From: Streptomyces sp. NBC_00457
GTDB lineage: Bacteria > Actinomycetota > Actinomycetes > Streptomycetales > Streptomycetaceae
Assembly: GCF_036014015.1 (NCBI RefSeq)
Contig: NZ_CP107905.1
Coordinates: 310,001 to 374,000 of the forward strand
DNA: 64,000 nt
Direction: 5' to 3'
Position numbers and translations under genes: made by a program. Under the pieces are notes generated by a model. The model was not told the DNA's origin and searched no databases. It saw only the letters and a program-made list of their open reading frames with translations. Of the stretch, positions 33,654-43,410 are shown piece by piece. Positions within the stretch are counted from its first letter, which is position 1. Every line of letters begins with the position of its first letter.

Positions 33654-34514
33654 ATGACCGTGACCGACGAACGCACCAGCACCACCCTGGCGAACGAGAC
33701 GAAGACACCCGTCGAACCGTCGCGCTTCAGCCTCAGGCACCCGAGGTCCCGGATCGCATGGATCCGCCCCTCCGCATGGTTGCCCCTGACCGTGATGCTG
33801 GCGTTCCTCGCCGTGCTGTGGCAGTGGGGCGCCGACGAGCTGCCATACCTGCTGCCGCCGCTGCCGAAGATCGGCAGCTCACTGACCACCCAGTTCGGCT
33901 ACTACGTCGACAACGCCCTCATCACCCTGGGCGAGGCGACGGCCGGCCTCGCGATCGGGTTCGTCGCGGCGTTCGTCCTGGCGGTGCTCACCAGCGAACT
34001 CCCGCTGGTGCGCCGGGCCGTCATGCCGATCGCCGTCGTCCTCAACGTCACCCCGCTGGTGGCGATCGCACCGGCCCTGGTCGTGGCCTTCGGCTTCGGC
34101 CCGCTGCCCAAACTCCTCATCGCCGGCCTGATCTGCTTCTTCCCGATCCTCATCAACACCGCGGCCGGACTGCGGTCCGTGCCCCAACAAGTGCTGCAGG
34201 TGTACCGGACGATGGACGCCGGCCGTATCGAGCTGCTGTGGCACGTGCGCATCCCCCACGCGCTGCCGTACGTGTTCGCCGCGCTGCGCATCGTCTTCCC
34301 GCTGTCGATCGTCGGCGCCGTGGTGGCCGAGATGTCGGCGTCGGGATCGACCGGCGGCCTCGGCACCGCGATCAGCGTGGCCTCGTCCATGAACCAACTG
34401 CCGGTCGTATACGCCTCGATCCTCGTCCTCGCGGTCATGGGCGTGCTGCTGCTCCTCGCCGTGACGCTGGTCGAACGCCGCGTCCTGCACTGGCACGACA
34501 GCGCGCACAACTGA
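33654..34514 (+). CDS. ABC transporter permease, SsuC/TauC type
   Basis: A 286-aa permease with about six membrane helices after a cytoplasmic arm of roughly 35 residues. The EAA-type coupling loop is in VYRTMDAGRIELLWHVRIPHALPYVFAALRI. GTG 33636, which overlaps the ATPase stop (GTGA), would extend it by six residues and is equally possible. It forms the membrane channel for the binding protein that follows 106 bp later. Confidence 0.9.
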   Translation: MTVTDERTSTTLANETKTPVEPSRFSLRHPRSRIAWIRPSAWLPLTVMLAFLAVLWQWGADELPYLLPPLPKIGSSLTTQFGYYVDNALITLGEATAGLAIGFVAAFVLAVLTSELPLVRRAVMPIAVVLNVTPLVAIAPALVVAFGFGPLPKLLIAGLICFFPILINTAAGLRSVPQQVLQVYRTMDAGRIELLWHVRIPHALPYVFAALRIVFPLSIVGAVVAEMSASGSTGGLGTAISVASSMNQLPVVYASILVLAVMGVLLLLAVTLVERRVLHWHDSAHN

Positions 34515-34620
34515 CTCGGCTTCCCCTCACCGCGCCCGTGGCAGCCATGGCCGGGCGCCCGGCGACCCACGCCCTCTTCCGCACCGTTCCCCGGCGGCCC
34601 TCGCCAGTTTGGAGTCACCC

Positions 34621-35727
34621 ATGCAGCAACGTCTCTTCACATCCACCCTCGCCGCCCTCGTCCTGACGGCCTGCGTCGCGGGCTGCGGTTCGGACTCCGC
34701 CGACAGCGCCTCGGCCGGCTCGGAAGGTTCCGCGATCTCCGCCGGCCGCTGCGCCGAGAACAAGGCCGCCGGCAAGATCACCTACCTGTCGGGCTACCAG
34801 TACCAGTCGTCGGTGTCGATCCTGGAGTACATCGCCGCGAGCAAGCTCGGCTACTTCAAGGACCTCTGCCTCGCCGTCACCCTCAAACCCGGCACCGGCG
34901 ACACGGCGCAGAACACCAAACTGCTGGCCAGCGGCCAGGCGACCGTGAGCCCGGTCTCCGAGCAGGACGTCATCCAGGCCCGCGCCAACGGCGTCGACAT
35001 CACGGGCGTCTCCTCGTACTCGGACGCCGGAGTGGAGATCCTGATGACCAACAAGGACATCACCAAGCTGACCCAGCTCGACGGCAAGGTCGTCGGCCAC
35101 AAGGGCTACGTACCCGCCACCGTCAGGGCGATGATGGTCAAGGCCGGAGTCGAGTGGGACTCGCTCAAGCTGGTCAAGCAGGGCTACGACCCCTCCGTAC
35201 TGCCCCGCAGGCAGGGCGGCCTCGAAGCACTCACCGGGTTCGTCTCCAACGAGCCCAACCAGCTCAAGGCAGCCGGCGACGACGTCACCGTGTGGAAGCC
35301 CGTCGACTACGGCGTCCCGAGCTCGCTCGGCGCGATGGCCGTGAACCCCGCCTTCGCCAAGGCCCACCCGCACGCCGTGGAGGACATCCTGCGCGCCGCA
35401 CTGCACGCCTACGACTACTGCTCCGCCGGCGAGCAGCACATCACCGAGTGCGTGGGATACGCCGCCGAGCTGGCCGGACCGACGTACGACAAGAAACTGA
35501 ACGCGACCATCTGGAAGACCGAGACGCAGGTCGCCAAGGACAATCCGACACCCGGGCAACCGCTCGGCGGTATCGATCTCGACAACGTCACCGGGCTCGT
35601 CGACATGCTGCACCAGTTCCAGGTGGTGCCCGACAGCGTCACCGCCGACCAGGCCAAGGGGTGGTTCGACACGTCCTTCGTCAAGAACGTCCACACCGCC
35701 GACAAGCTCGTCTGGCCCGCCCCGTAG
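34621..35727 (+). CDS. ABC substrate-binding lipoprotein, NMT1/THI5-like
   Basis: A 368-aa lipoprotein. The signal peptide ends LTACVAGC with Cys in the lipobox, and mature residues start GSDSADSAS. The core YLSGYQYQSSVSILEYIAASKLGYFKDLCLAVTLKPGTGDTAQNTKLLASGQATVSPVSEQDVIQARANGVDITGV is the NMT1/THI5-like fold used for pyrimidine precursors, riboflavin or sulfonates. ATG 34621 has GGAG 7 bp upstream. It is the ligand-capturing part of the importer for the flavin-oxygenase pathway downstream. Confidence 0.88.
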   Translation: MQQRLFTSTLAALVLTACVAGCGSDSADSASAGSEGSAISAGRCAENKAAGKITYLSGYQYQSSVSILEYIAASKLGYFKDLCLAVTLKPGTGDTAQNTKLLASGQATVSPVSEQDVIQARANGVDITGVSSYSDAGVEILMTNKDITKLTQLDGKVVGHKGYVPATVRAMMVKAGVEWDSLKLVKQGYDPSVLPRRQGGLEALTGFVSNEPNQLKAAGDDVTVWKPVDYGVPSSLGAMAVNPAFAKAHPHAVEDILRAALHAYDYCSAGEQHITECVGYAAELAGPTYDKKLNATIWKTETQVAKDNPTPGQPLGGIDLDNVTGLVDMLHQFQVVPDSVTADQAKGWFDTSFVKNVHTADKLVWPAP

Positions 35728-35759
35728 CCCGCAGGAATCTCACGGAAAGGCGCACGCAC

Positions 35760-36821
35760 ATGCCCGCGAAGGAATACGGAATCTTCCTCCCCATCGGGAA
35801 CGGCGGATGGATGCTCTCCACGACCGCCCCGCATCCCGAGGCGAGTTACGAGTGGAACAAGCGAGCCGCCCTGCACGCGGAGACCATCGGCCTCGACTTC
35901 GTCATGTCGATGGCGAAGTGGCGCGGCTTCGGCGGCAGCACCGACCACTGGGGCCGCTCGCTCGAGTCGATGACGATGATGGCGGCGCTCGCCGAGGCGA
36001 CCAGCCGGGTCAAGATCTGGGCGACCCTGCACGCCAACGTCCACAACCCCGCCCTCGCCGCGAAGATGTTCACCACCCTCCAGGACATCTCCGGCGGCCG
36101 AGCCGGCATGAACATCGTCAACGGCTCCTACGCGGGCGAGTTCGAGCAGTTCGGGCAGTGGGACCCGCAGCTCAGCCACGCGGACCGCTACCGGATGACG
36201 GAACTGTGGACCGAGGCGGTCACCCAGCTGTGGACCGAGGACTCCGTCACCATGCGCACGCCGTACTTCGACCTCGTCGACTGCGAGTCCCGCCCGCATC
36301 CTGCTGTCCGCCCGACCCTGATCAACGCGGGCCGATCGGAGGAGGCCCGGCGCTTCCAGGCCAAGTACGCCGACGGTGCCTTCCTCGCCGCCGAGAGCCT
36401 CGACGAGATGCGGATGCTGTCGGCCGACGTCCATGGCCGGGCGAAGGCGGGCGGCCGTGTCTGCAAGACGTATTCGATGCTCACCGTCGTCCAGGACGAG
36501 ACCGACGGACTGGCCGCCAAGAAGGTGAAGGAGTGGGGCGCGGGCCTCGACCGCGAGGCGCTCGCCCATATGCGCCACACCTGGGGCATCCCCGAGGACC
36601 AGGCCCGCGCGTGGGCCGACGGCGCGGACGGCGAGGCCGCGTTCCAGACCCCGTATGTCGCGGGATCGGCGCGGACGGTCACCGAGCACATCGAGTACAT
36701 CGTGCGCGAGGCCGACCTCGACGGGCTCATGCTGATCTTCCCGGAGTACGACGAGGACATGCTGCTGTTCGGCGAGACCGTGCTGCCGGTGCTGCGCGCC
36801 CGGGACGAGGTGCCGGCCTGA
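35760..36821 (+). CDS. Luciferase-like flavin oxygenase, RutA-like
   Basis: A 353-aa FMNH2-dependent monooxygenase. GIFLPIGNGGW, ALHAETIGLDFVMSMAKWRGFGG and TLQDISGGRAGMNIVNGS closely follow the pyrimidine oxygenase RutA, and the C-terminal LDGLMLIFPEYDEDMLLFGETVLP matches the RutA end. RutA uses a flavin-N5-peroxide to cleave uracil between N3 and C4, so this enzyme probably opens an N-heterocycle or amide ring. It overlaps the next gene by TGATG. No RutC, RutD or RutE genes follow, so the substrate may differ from uracil. Confidence 0.87.
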   Translation: MPAKEYGIFLPIGNGGWMLSTTAPHPEASYEWNKRAALHAETIGLDFVMSMAKWRGFGGSTDHWGRSLESMTMMAALAEATSRVKIWATLHANVHNPALAAKMFTTLQDISGGRAGMNIVNGSYAGEFEQFGQWDPQLSHADRYRMTELWTEAVTQLWTEDSVTMRTPYFDLVDCESRPHPAVRPTLINAGRSEEARRFQAKYADGAFLAAESLDEMRMLSADVHGRAKAGGRVCKTYSMLTVVQDETDGLAAKKVKEWGAGLDREALAHMRHTWGIPEDQARAWADGADGEAAFQTPYVAGSARTVTEHIEYIVREADLDGLMLIFPEYDEDMLLFGETVLPVLRARDEVPA

Positions 36822-37480
36822 TGTCCGACCTTCGTGACAGACAACTCGCCCACCTCACCCGGCCCGGCAGCAGGCCCGCGCTCGTCGTCGTCGACGTACA
36901 ACGGGACTTCGCCGATCCCGACCGCCTCGCGGAGTACGGCCTGAAGGAGGCCGAGTTGTCGGCGCTCGACCAGGCCATCACCCGTATCGCCGACCTGGTG
37001 GACGCCGCACGGAGGGCTCAAGTGCCGGTCGTCTGGGTCGAGTTGGGCAGTGATCCCGCCCGGCCATGGCGGGCGAGCAACTGGCTGCGCGGAGGTGACT
37101 ACGACGCGCCCATGAGCCCGGCCGAGCCGTGCGTGCTCGGGACGCCGGGGGCCGAGTGGTACCGCATGCGGCCGGCCGAGGGCGAACCACGCGTGGTCAA
37201 GCGCGGATACAGCGGCTTCCTCGGCACCGATCTCGACGCACGGCTGCGCGCGGCGGGCTGTGACTGGCTCACGATCGTGGGCCTGACGAGCGAGTGCTGT
37301 GTCGACGCGACCGCCCAGGACGCCGTGCAACTCGACTGGCCCGTGGTCGTCCCCCGGGACGCGACCGCCGCCTACGACCTGGATGTCAACGCCGCGGCCC
37401 TGCATCAGTTGGGACTCAACGTGGCCCTGCTCAGCGACGTCGGCGAAGTCGTCGAGCTGTGGAAGAGGAGCGCGCGGTGA
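36821..37480 (+). CDS. Isochorismatase-like cysteine hydrolase, RutB-like
   Basis: A 219-aa amidohydrolase. The catalytic triad is visible: Asp in ALVVVDVQRDF, Lys in VVKRGYSGF, and Cys in TSECCVDATAQDA, preceded by the cis-peptide region GLTS. RutB hydrolyses the ureidoacrylate formed by RutA, so in this operon it should cleave the ring-opened product of the preceding oxygenase. It overlaps its neighbours at both ends (TGATG and GTGA), indicating tight coupling. Confidence 0.87.
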   Translation: MSDLRDRQLAHLTRPGSRPALVVVDVQRDFADPDRLAEYGLKEAELSALDQAITRIADLVDAARRAQVPVVWVELGSDPARPWRASNWLRGGDYDAPMSPAEPCVLGTPGAEWYRMRPAEGEPRVVKRGYSGFLGTDLDARLRAAGCDWLTIVGLTSECCVDATAQDAVQLDWPVVVPRDATAAYDLDVNAAALHQLGLNVALLSDVGEVVELWKRSAR

Positions 37481-38811
37481 ACGGCATGCACATCGGCTAC
37501 GACCTCTCCTTCACCCATACCGAGGGCGCGTGGGCCCGCCAGGGCTCCTGGGTCGGCCAGGACTTCCCCGACGTACGCATGTACATGGAACTGGCGCGGA
37601 CCGCCGAGCGGGCCGGCGTCGGCATGCTGTTCTTCGGCGACGGCAGCGGCATCCCCAGCACCTGGCAGGGCAGCATCGAACCGGCCGTGGAGTGGGGCAT
37701 CCAGTGGCCGCGGCACGACATGTCGCCGGTCATCGCGGCGATGTCCACGGTGACCGAGAAGGTCGGCTTCGGGCTGACGTACTCCTCGACGTTCCTGCAC
37801 CCCTTCTACGTCGCCCGGCTGCTGAACTCGCTCGACCACGTGACCGGCGGGCGCATCGCCTTCAACGTGGTCGCCTCGACGCGCGGCGCGGACGCGGCGA
37901 ACTACGGCTTCGGCGAACTGATGGACCACGACCTGCGCTACGAGCGGATGGAGGAGTTCATCGCGGTCTGCCGCGCGCTGTGGGACTCGGTGGCCCCGGA
38001 CGCCATCGTGCGCGACCGGGACACGGGCCGGTTCGCCGACCCCGCGAAGGTGCATCCGATCGACCACGAGGGGCGCTTCTTCAACGTCAAGGGTCCGCTG
38101 GCGTCGGTACCCAGTCCACAGCATCACCCGCTCATCGTGCAGGCGGGCAACTCGCCCCGCGGCATCGCCGCGTCGGCCCGGTTCGCCGATCTCGTCTTCG
38201 GCTTCGGCGGCAGCCTCGGGGGCCAGCAGCGTCACCGCAAACTGCTCGACGAGGCACTCCTCGCCGAAGGGCGGGACCCTGCGCACGTGGGCATCCTCTG
38301 GGCCACACAGGTCATCCTCGGCCGCACGACGGCCGAGGCGCGGGCCCGGCGCGACTCGGTGCACGAGTTCTGGAACGAGGAGGCCGTCGCCACCTACCTG
38401 TCGCACAACATCGGCTACGACCTCTCGAAACTGCCGCGGTCCTTCCGCCTGGCCGAGGTGCGCGACGCGATCGTGGCGGCCAACGCGAGTCCCGCAGGTC
38501 TCATCGGCTCGCTCATCGCGGAGTTCGGCGCGGACCACACCATGAGCCGCGACGAGTTCTTCGCGCACGGCCGCGAGCGCGCGACGGGCCTCGACCACAG
38601 CATCGTCGGCGACCCCGCCACCGTCGCCGACGCGCTGGAGGAGAACTTCGCCGCGACCGGATCGCGCGGCGGCTACATGTTCTCCAGCCCGCTGGCCATG
38701 CCCTCGGGCTTCGCCGGGATCAGCGAGCTGCTTCTGCCCGAACTGCGCCGCCGCGGCGCGCTCGCGCCTGCCTACCCGGGCGGCACGCTGCGCGAGAACC
38801 TGGCGGTCTGA
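37477..38811 (+). CDS. Luciferase-like flavin oxygenase, NtaA/SnaA/DszA family
   Basis: A 444-aa FMNH2-dependent monooxygenase. The family features are [70 protein letters not shown] and [28 protein letters not shown]. NtaA-type enzymes oxidise C-N or C-S bonds (nitrilotriacetate, pristinamycin, dibenzothiophene sulfone). It starts with GTG overlapping the hydrolase stop. It is a second oxygenase in the pathway and presumably shares the two downstream flavin reductases. Confidence 0.88.
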   Translation: MNGMHIGYDLSFTHTEGAWARQGSWVGQDFPDVRMYMELARTAERAGVGMLFFGDGSGIPSTWQGSIEPAVEWGIQWPRHDMSPVIAAMSTVTEKVGFGLTYSSTFLHPFYVARLLNSLDHVTGGRIAFNVVASTRGADAANYGFGELMDHDLRYERMEEFIAVCRALWDSVAPDAIVRDRDTGRFADPAKVHPIDHEGRFFNVKGPLASVPSPQHHPLIVQAGNSPRGIAASARFADLVFGFGGSLGGQQRHRKLLDEALLAEGRDPAHVGILWATQVILGRTTAEARARRDSVHEFWNEEAVATYLSHNIGYDLSKLPRSFRLAEVRDAIVAANASPAGLIGSLIAEFGADHTMSRDEFFAHGRERATGLDHSIVGDPATVADALEENFAATGSRGGYMFSSPLAMPSGFAGISELLLPELRRRGALAPAYPGGTLRENLAV

Positions 38812-38812
38812 G

Positions 38813-40219
38813 ATGACCGGAGCGAGCGAGCGACGCCACTGGCTGGCCCTCGGCAGCCTGTGCGCGGGGTTCTTCATGCTCCTGCTGGACAGCACGATCA
38901 CCTCGGTCGCGCTGCCCGCACTGATCACCGGCCTGCACACCACCGAGACCCTCGCCATCTGGGTCAACAGCAGCTATCTCATCGCCTACGCGGTGCCGCT
39001 GATCATCGCGGGACGGCTGGGCGACCGCTACGGCCACCGCCGCATCCACCTGGTCGGGCTCGCGGCCTTCACGCTCGGATCACTCCTGTGCGCGCTGGCC
39101 CCCACCATCACGGCTCTCATCGGATGGCGGGTGGCCCAGGGCATCGGGGCCGCGCTGATGACACCGCAGTGCCTCACCCTCATCAAGGCGCTGTTCCAGC
39201 CGCCTCGCCTCGCCGTCGCGCTCGGCACCTGGGGCGCGGTCGGCGGAGCCGCGGTGGCCGCCGGACCGCTGCTCGGCGGGCTGCTCGTCGCCGTCGGCGG
39301 CTGGCCCGCGGTGTTCTGGGTCAACGTCCCGATCGGCGTTGCGGCGATGGCCGCGGTGGCCGCGTTCGTACCCGACCTGCCCCGCCAGAAGGAGGCCATC
39401 CCGGTGTGGGCGATCTGCGCGAACGCGACCGGCGTCGGCGCGCTCGCCCTCGGCATCCAGGGCACGGACGCCGCAAGCGCCGACGCGTGGGGCGTACCGC
39501 GCTGGCTGCTCGCCGCCGGCGGCGCGGTGGTCGTCGCGGCCGTCGTCTGGCTGCAGCGTCGCGACGGGCGGCGGGCGCTCGTGCCGATCGCGTTGCTGCA
39601 CAGCCGCGGGTTCGTCACCGCGGCCTGGGGCGGCGCCGCCGCGGCCTTCTGCGCGGGCTCGGCCATGATCCCCCTGATGCTCTACCTCCAGCAGGAGCGC
39701 GGGCTCACCCCCGGCGCGGCAGCGCTCACCCTCGTACCCATGGGAGTGCTGTGCCTGCTCGGCGCTCCGGTGTCGGCCCGGCTCAACAACGGGATCGGCT
39801 CGCGTGCGGTCGCCGTCATCGGCTCGTCGGCGCTCGTCCTGTCCATCGGAGCGTCGGCGGTACTCGTCGCGACCGACGCACCGATCCTCGCCCTGACCGC
39901 TGCCTTCGCGGTGTACGGAGTGGCCAACTCGTTCGTCTGGTCACCCCTGTCGATCGCGGCGGTGACCTCAGTCGCTCCGGACGAGGTCGGGGCGGCGTCG
40001 GGAACCTTCAACGCCATGAAACAACTCGGCGCGGTGCTGGGCAGCGCGGCCTGTGCCGTTCTCCTGGCCGGATTCGGCTACGCCGCCACCCTCGGCGCGC
40101 TCGCCGCCGTAGGACTGCTCTGCCTCCTCGCATCCGCCCGCCTGCGCCATGACCATCGGGCGGCCGGCACTCCCACGGCGTCGGCCGTCGAACCCCAGCT
40201 ACCCACAGGAGTCGCCTGA
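38813..40219 (+). CDS. MFS transporter, EmrB/QacA (DHA2) family
   Basis: A 468-aa, roughly 14-helix transporter. It shows [15 protein letters not shown] (motif D1), the motif-A loop [16 protein letters not shown], and motif C in [22 protein letters not shown]. It starts 1 bp after the preceding stop and overlaps the next start by one base. In this operon it may export a pathway product or a toxic intermediate, or act as an alternative importer in place of RutG. Confidence 0.9.
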   Translation: MTGASERRHWLALGSLCAGFFMLLLDSTITSVALPALITGLHTTETLAIWVNSSYLIAYAVPLIIAGRLGDRYGHRRIHLVGLAAFTLGSLLCALAPTITALIGWRVAQGIGAALMTPQCLTLIKALFQPPRLAVALGTWGAVGGAAVAAGPLLGGLLVAVGGWPAVFWVNVPIGVAAMAAVAAFVPDLPRQKEAIPVWAICANATGVGALALGIQGTDAASADAWGVPRWLLAAGGAVVVAAVVWLQRRDGRRALVPIALLHSRGFVTAAWGGAAAAFCAGSAMIPLMLYLQQERGLTPGAAALTLVPMGVLCLLGAPVSARLNNGIGSRAVAVIGSSALVLSIGASAVLVATDAPILALTAAFAVYGVANSFVWSPLSIAAVTSVAPDEVGAASGTFNAMKQLGAVLGSAACAVLLAGFGYAATLGALAAVGLLCLLASARLRHDHRAAGTPTASAVEPQLPTGVA

Positions 40220-40719
40220 TGAAGGCTGTCGCCGTCGTCGGAAACCCCAAAGCCGGCTCACGCACCCGCGACGCCGCCGAACGTCTCGCCGCGGCCCTCG
40301 GACTGGACTGCGAGGTCATCGAAGTCACCGCGCTCGGGCCCGGCCTGCTCACCTGGGGGGACCCGGGCGTCACCGCGGCCGTCGAGCAGGTCCGGTCCGC
40401 CGACCTCGTGATCGCCGCATCCCCCACCTACAAGGGCACCTACACCGGCCTGCTCAAGCTCTTCCTGGACCAGTTCCCCACCGCGACCGGCCTCGCCGGC
40501 CAAGTGGCGCTGCCCCTCATGCTCGGTGCGGGGCCCGCGCACGCTCTCGCTCCCGAACTCACCCTCAAACCAGTACTGGTCGAACTCGGTGCGACCTGCC
40601 CCGCGCAGGGCCTCTACCAGCTCGACTCCACCTACACGACGGACGACTCACTCCCCCGCTGGGCCGGGCGATGGAGTCGGATCGTGCTCGACGCCGCGAA
40701 GACGAGGACCGCGCGATGA
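40219..40719 (+). CDS. NAD(P)H-dependent FMN reductase, SsuE-like
   Basis: A 166-aa flavodoxin-fold reductase: VVGNPKAGSRTRDAAERLAAALG at the phosphate-binding loop and ASPTYKGTYTGLLKLFLDQFPTATGLAGQVALPLMLGAGPAHA at the flavin pocket, as in SsuE. It supplies FMNH2 to the two luciferase-like oxygenases. The TGATG overlap with the MFS gene and the ATGA overlap with the next gene show co-expression. Confidence 0.87.
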   Translation: MKAVAVVGNPKAGSRTRDAAERLAAALGLDCEVIEVTALGPGLLTWGDPGVTAAVEQVRSADLVIAASPTYKGTYTGLLKLFLDQFPTATGLAGQVALPLMLGAGPAHALAPELTLKPVLVELGATCPAQGLYQLDSTYTTDDSLPRWAGRWSRIVLDAAKTRTAR

Positions 40720-41216
40720 CGACAACGACAGGGTTCACCTCGGACCCCGGCGATATGAAGAGGGCGTTCTCCGCGTTCCCTTCAGGAGTCGCCGCCCTCG
40801 CGGCCCGCGTCCACGGCGATCCGACCGTCATGATCGTGTCGTCGTTCGCCGTCGGGATCTCCCACGACCCGCCCATGGTCTCCTTCGCCGCACAGCACAG
40901 CTCGACGACCTGGCCGGTGCTGGCCCGCGCACAGACGATCGGAATCTCCGTCCTGGGCGAGGAGCACAGCGACAAGGCCCGGCAACTCGCCTCCCGCACC
41001 AAGGAGGGCCGCTTCGCCGGCCTCGGCACGACGGAAACAGCGTCCGGCGCGATCTTCCTGGACGGCGCGCCCGTCTGGCTCGAGTGCACGGTCGAGCACA
41101 CCTATCCGGCCGGCGATCACGACCTCATCGTGCTGCGCGTGCTCGCCATGATGACCGACGAAGACCACAATCCGATCGTCTGGCACCGTCAGACACTGAA
41201 AATGCTGGGCAGTTGA
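40716..41216 (+). CDS. Flavin reductase, RutF/HpaC family
   Basis: A 166-aa flavin:NADH reductase: DMKRAFSAFPSGVAALAARVHGDPTVMIVSSFAVGISHDPPMVSFAAQHSSTTWPVLARAQTIGISVLGEEH, and WLECTVEHTYPAGDHDLIVLRVLAM. It belongs to the DIM6/NTAB fold used by RutF, HpaC and NtaB. It is the last gene of the operon, overlapping the SsuE-like reductase by ATGA. Having two unrelated reductases suggests that each oxygenase has its own supply. Confidence 0.88.
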   Translation: MTTTTGFTSDPGDMKRAFSAFPSGVAALAARVHGDPTVMIVSSFAVGISHDPPMVSFAAQHSSTTWPVLARAQTIGISVLGEEHSDKARQLASRTKEGRFAGLGTTETASGAIFLDGAPVWLECTVEHTYPAGDHDLIVLRVLAMMTDEDHNPIVWHRQTLKMLGS

Positions 41217-41278
41217 GGAGATGCCGACGTGCCCGGCAGGTGGGCGGCCCCTCGGACGCCTGCCTCGGCTGACCCGCC

Positions 41279-42172
41279 TCAGGCGCTGAGGGCGGTGCGC
41301 AAGGTGGTGGCCATCATGTCGATGGCCGCTTTCCCCTCCGGTACCGGACCGGTGTGGGTGAAGTAGTGATCGACTCCCTCGAAGACACGGTGGGTGACCG
41401 GAACGCCGGCGGCCTCCAGAGCCTTGGCGTAGGCGTCGCCCTCGTCGCGCAGACGGTCGTTCTCCGCGGTGATGACCAGGGCGGGAGGGAGCCCGGCGAG
41501 GTCGTCGGCCAGGGCGGGCGAGGCGAGGGGGTCGGCACGGTCGGCGGGGTCGGGGACGTAGGCGGCCGTGAAGATCCGCATGATCTGGGGGCTGAGCAGC
41601 GGCTTGGCGATGAGGGACTGCTTGGTGGCCGGGTCGGCGACCTGGTCGAGCACTGCGGAGTCGATGATCTGGAGCCGGGGCGAGAAGGTGCCGCGGTCCC
41701 GGGCCATGCGGCAGACCACGGCCGTCAGGTTGGCCCCGGCGCTATGTCCGCCCACGGCGAGGCGCGAGCCGTCCCAGTCGTGGGCGGGGCCGTTCTCGGC
41801 GACCCACGCGGTGACGTCGTACGCCTGGGTGACGGGCACGGGGAAGGGTCGCTGCGGGGCGACGGCGTAGTCCACGTTGATCACGACACAGCCGGCCGTG
41901 GCGGCTATGTAACGGCAGATGTGGTCGTCCTGCTCCGGGCGGCCGATCACGAAACCGCCGCCGTGGAAGTTGACGTACACGGGAGCAGGAGTAGTGGTGT
42001 CGGCCGACGGGCGGTAGACCGTGCAGGGCACCGGGCCGGCGCCGGTCTCCACCACGAGTGCTTCGGTGCGCTTCGGGATGTCCGCGAAGCGCAGGTCCTT
42101 GTGGACGCGCGCCATCATGCGACCGAGCAGCAGTTGGACCCCTCTGGCCTGGATCTTCGGGCTCAATGGCAT
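41279..42172 (-). CDS. Hormone-sensitive-lipase-like esterase
   Basis: A 297-aa alpha/beta hydrolase. The oxyanion motif is NFHGGGFVIG, the nucleophile is GHSAGANLTAV, the acid is Asp in ITAENDRLRDEGDAY, and the His is in VFEGVDHYFTHTGP. It hydrolyses short-chain esters, the substrate being unknown. It is convergent with the flavin-oxygenase operon and lies just downstream of paoD on the minus strand. Confidence 0.88.
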   Translation of the reverse strand: MPLSPKIQARGVQLLLGRMMARVHKDLRFADIPKRTEALVVETGAGPVPCTVYRPSADTTTPAPVYVNFHGGGFVIGRPEQDDHICRYIAATAGCVVINVDYAVAPQRPFPVPVTQAYDVTAWVAENGPAHDWDGSRLAVGGHSAGANLTAVVCRMARDRGTFSPRLQIIDSAVLDQVADPATKQSLIAKPLLSPQIMRIFTAAYVPDPADRADPLASPALADDLAGLPPALVITAENDRLRDEGDAYAKALEAAGVPVTHRVFEGVDHYFTHTGPVPEGKAAIDMMATTLRTALSA

Positions 42173-42198
42173 GGCTGGGTCACCAATCGATGCAAGGT

Positions 42199-43407
42199 TT
42201 AACTAACAGGATTCCTGATGATGGACCCTCGCTCTTCTTCGCGCAATGGGCAGACACGAACCGCTGCCTCGTCGAGCCCTGGGGCGGGCAGGACGGGCAC
42301 CGGGCGGTGGATCGGGCCCGTTCCCCGGGAGAGGGGCGTGCCGCTCGCGAGGTTGGCGGAGGCGATGATCTCCGCCACGATGGAGACCGCCGTCTCCTCA
42401 GGGGTGTGCGCTCCGAGGTCCAGGCCGATCGGGGAGTGCAAGCGGGCGAAGTGTTCGTCGGACATGCCCGCCTCGCGCAGGAGGCGAAGGCGCTGTTCGT
42501 GGGTGCGCCGCGATCCCATGGCCCCGACGTAGCCGACGGGCAGATCGAGGGCGAGGCGCAGCAGGGGAATGTCGAACTTGGCGTCGTGGGTGAGGACGCA
42601 GACGGCGGTACGGGCGTCCACGGCCGTGTTCTTCAGGTAGCGGTGGGGCCAGTCGACCACGACCTCGTCGGCATGCGGAAAGCGTGCCTCGGTGGCGAAG
42701 ACGGGGCGGGCGTCGCACACGGTGACGTGGTAGCCCAGGAAGGCCCCGGCTCGGCTGAGCGCGGCGGCGAAGTCGACGGCGCCGAAGATCAGCATGCGGG
42801 GGCGGGACGCGGCCACGTGGACGAGGACGGAGAGCCGGTCCGGGCAGGTGGCGGCGTCTCCGCCGAGCTCGATCCGGGCGGTACGTCCCGACCGGAGGAG
42901 GGCGCCCGCCTGTGCGGTCACCGCGCGGTCCGTCGGGCCTCCGTCCAGGGTTCCGTACGAGGCGGTGCCGTCGGCAAGGACGCACAGCGTGCGGCCCACC
43001 AGGTCGTGGGGGCCGTCGACGACCTGCGCCACGGCAGTCGGCCTGCCTCGGACGATGTCGTCCAGGGCGGCGCCGAAATGGGGGTCGGTGGCGGGATCGA
43101 CGTGCCGGACGAGCACGTCGAGTTCGCCGCCGCAGGTCAGGCCGACGGCGAAGGCGTCGTCGTCGGAGTACCCGAACCAGGCGCGCTGAGGTGCGCCACG
43201 ATCGTGCAGCACCTGCCGGCACAGTTCGTAGACGGCTCCTTCGACGCAGCCGCCGGAGATGCTGCCGACCGCGTTGCCGTCGGCGTCCACCGCGACCGAT
43301 GTGCCGGTGGGCAGAGGGGCGCTGCCGGTGACGTCGACGACGGTGGCCAGGGCGAAGGGACGGCCTTCGCGGCACCAACGGTGCAGTGTCTCCGCGATGT
43401 TCAGCAC
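42199..43407 (-). CDS. paoD: XdhC/PaoD-family molybdenum cofactor maturation protein
   Basis: A 402-aa chaperone that readies the Moco (sulfuration or MCD insertion) of the adjacent oxidoreductase. Its N-terminal XdhC domain is HRWCREGRPFALATVVDVTGSAPLPTGTSVAVDADGNAVGSISGGCVEGAV; its C-terminal Rossmann domain includes RMLIFGAVDFAAALSRAGAFLGYHVTVCDARPVFATEARFP and PVGYVGAMGSRRTHEQR. It starts with GTG preceded by GGAG. A 10-bp unit is exactly duplicated at its ribosome site. The symbol follows the pao operon order. Confidence 0.85.
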   Translation of the reverse strand: MLNIAETLHRWCREGRPFALATVVDVTGSAPLPTGTSVAVDADGNAVGSISGGCVEGAVYELCRQVLHDRGAPQRAWFGYSDDDAFAVGLTCGGELDVLVRHVDPATDPHFGAALDDIVRGRPTAVAQVVDGPHDLVGRTLCVLADGTASYGTLDGGPTDRAVTAQAGALLRSGRTARIELGGDAATCPDRLSVLVHVAASRPRMLIFGAVDFAAALSRAGAFLGYHVTVCDARPVFATEARFPHADEVVVDWPHRYLKNTAVDARTAVCVLTHDAKFDIPLLRLALDLPVGYVGAMGSRRTHEQRLRLLREAGMSDEHFARLHSPIGLDLGAHTPEETAVSIVAEIIASANLASGTPLSRGTGPIHRPVPVLPAPGLDEAAVRVCPLREEERGSIIRNPVS

Positions 43408-43410
43408 GGC

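Noticed and set aside
32818..41216. Canonical rut (uracil) operon
   Set aside because: RutC, RutD, RutE and RutG are missing, and an NtaA/DszA-like oxygenase and ABC importer are present, so a plain uracil pathway is not supported.
41217..41278. Terminator hairpin between the flavin-oxygenase operon and the esterase
   Set aside because: GGCAGG/CCTGCC can pair, but the stem is short and interrupted; not strong enough to list.
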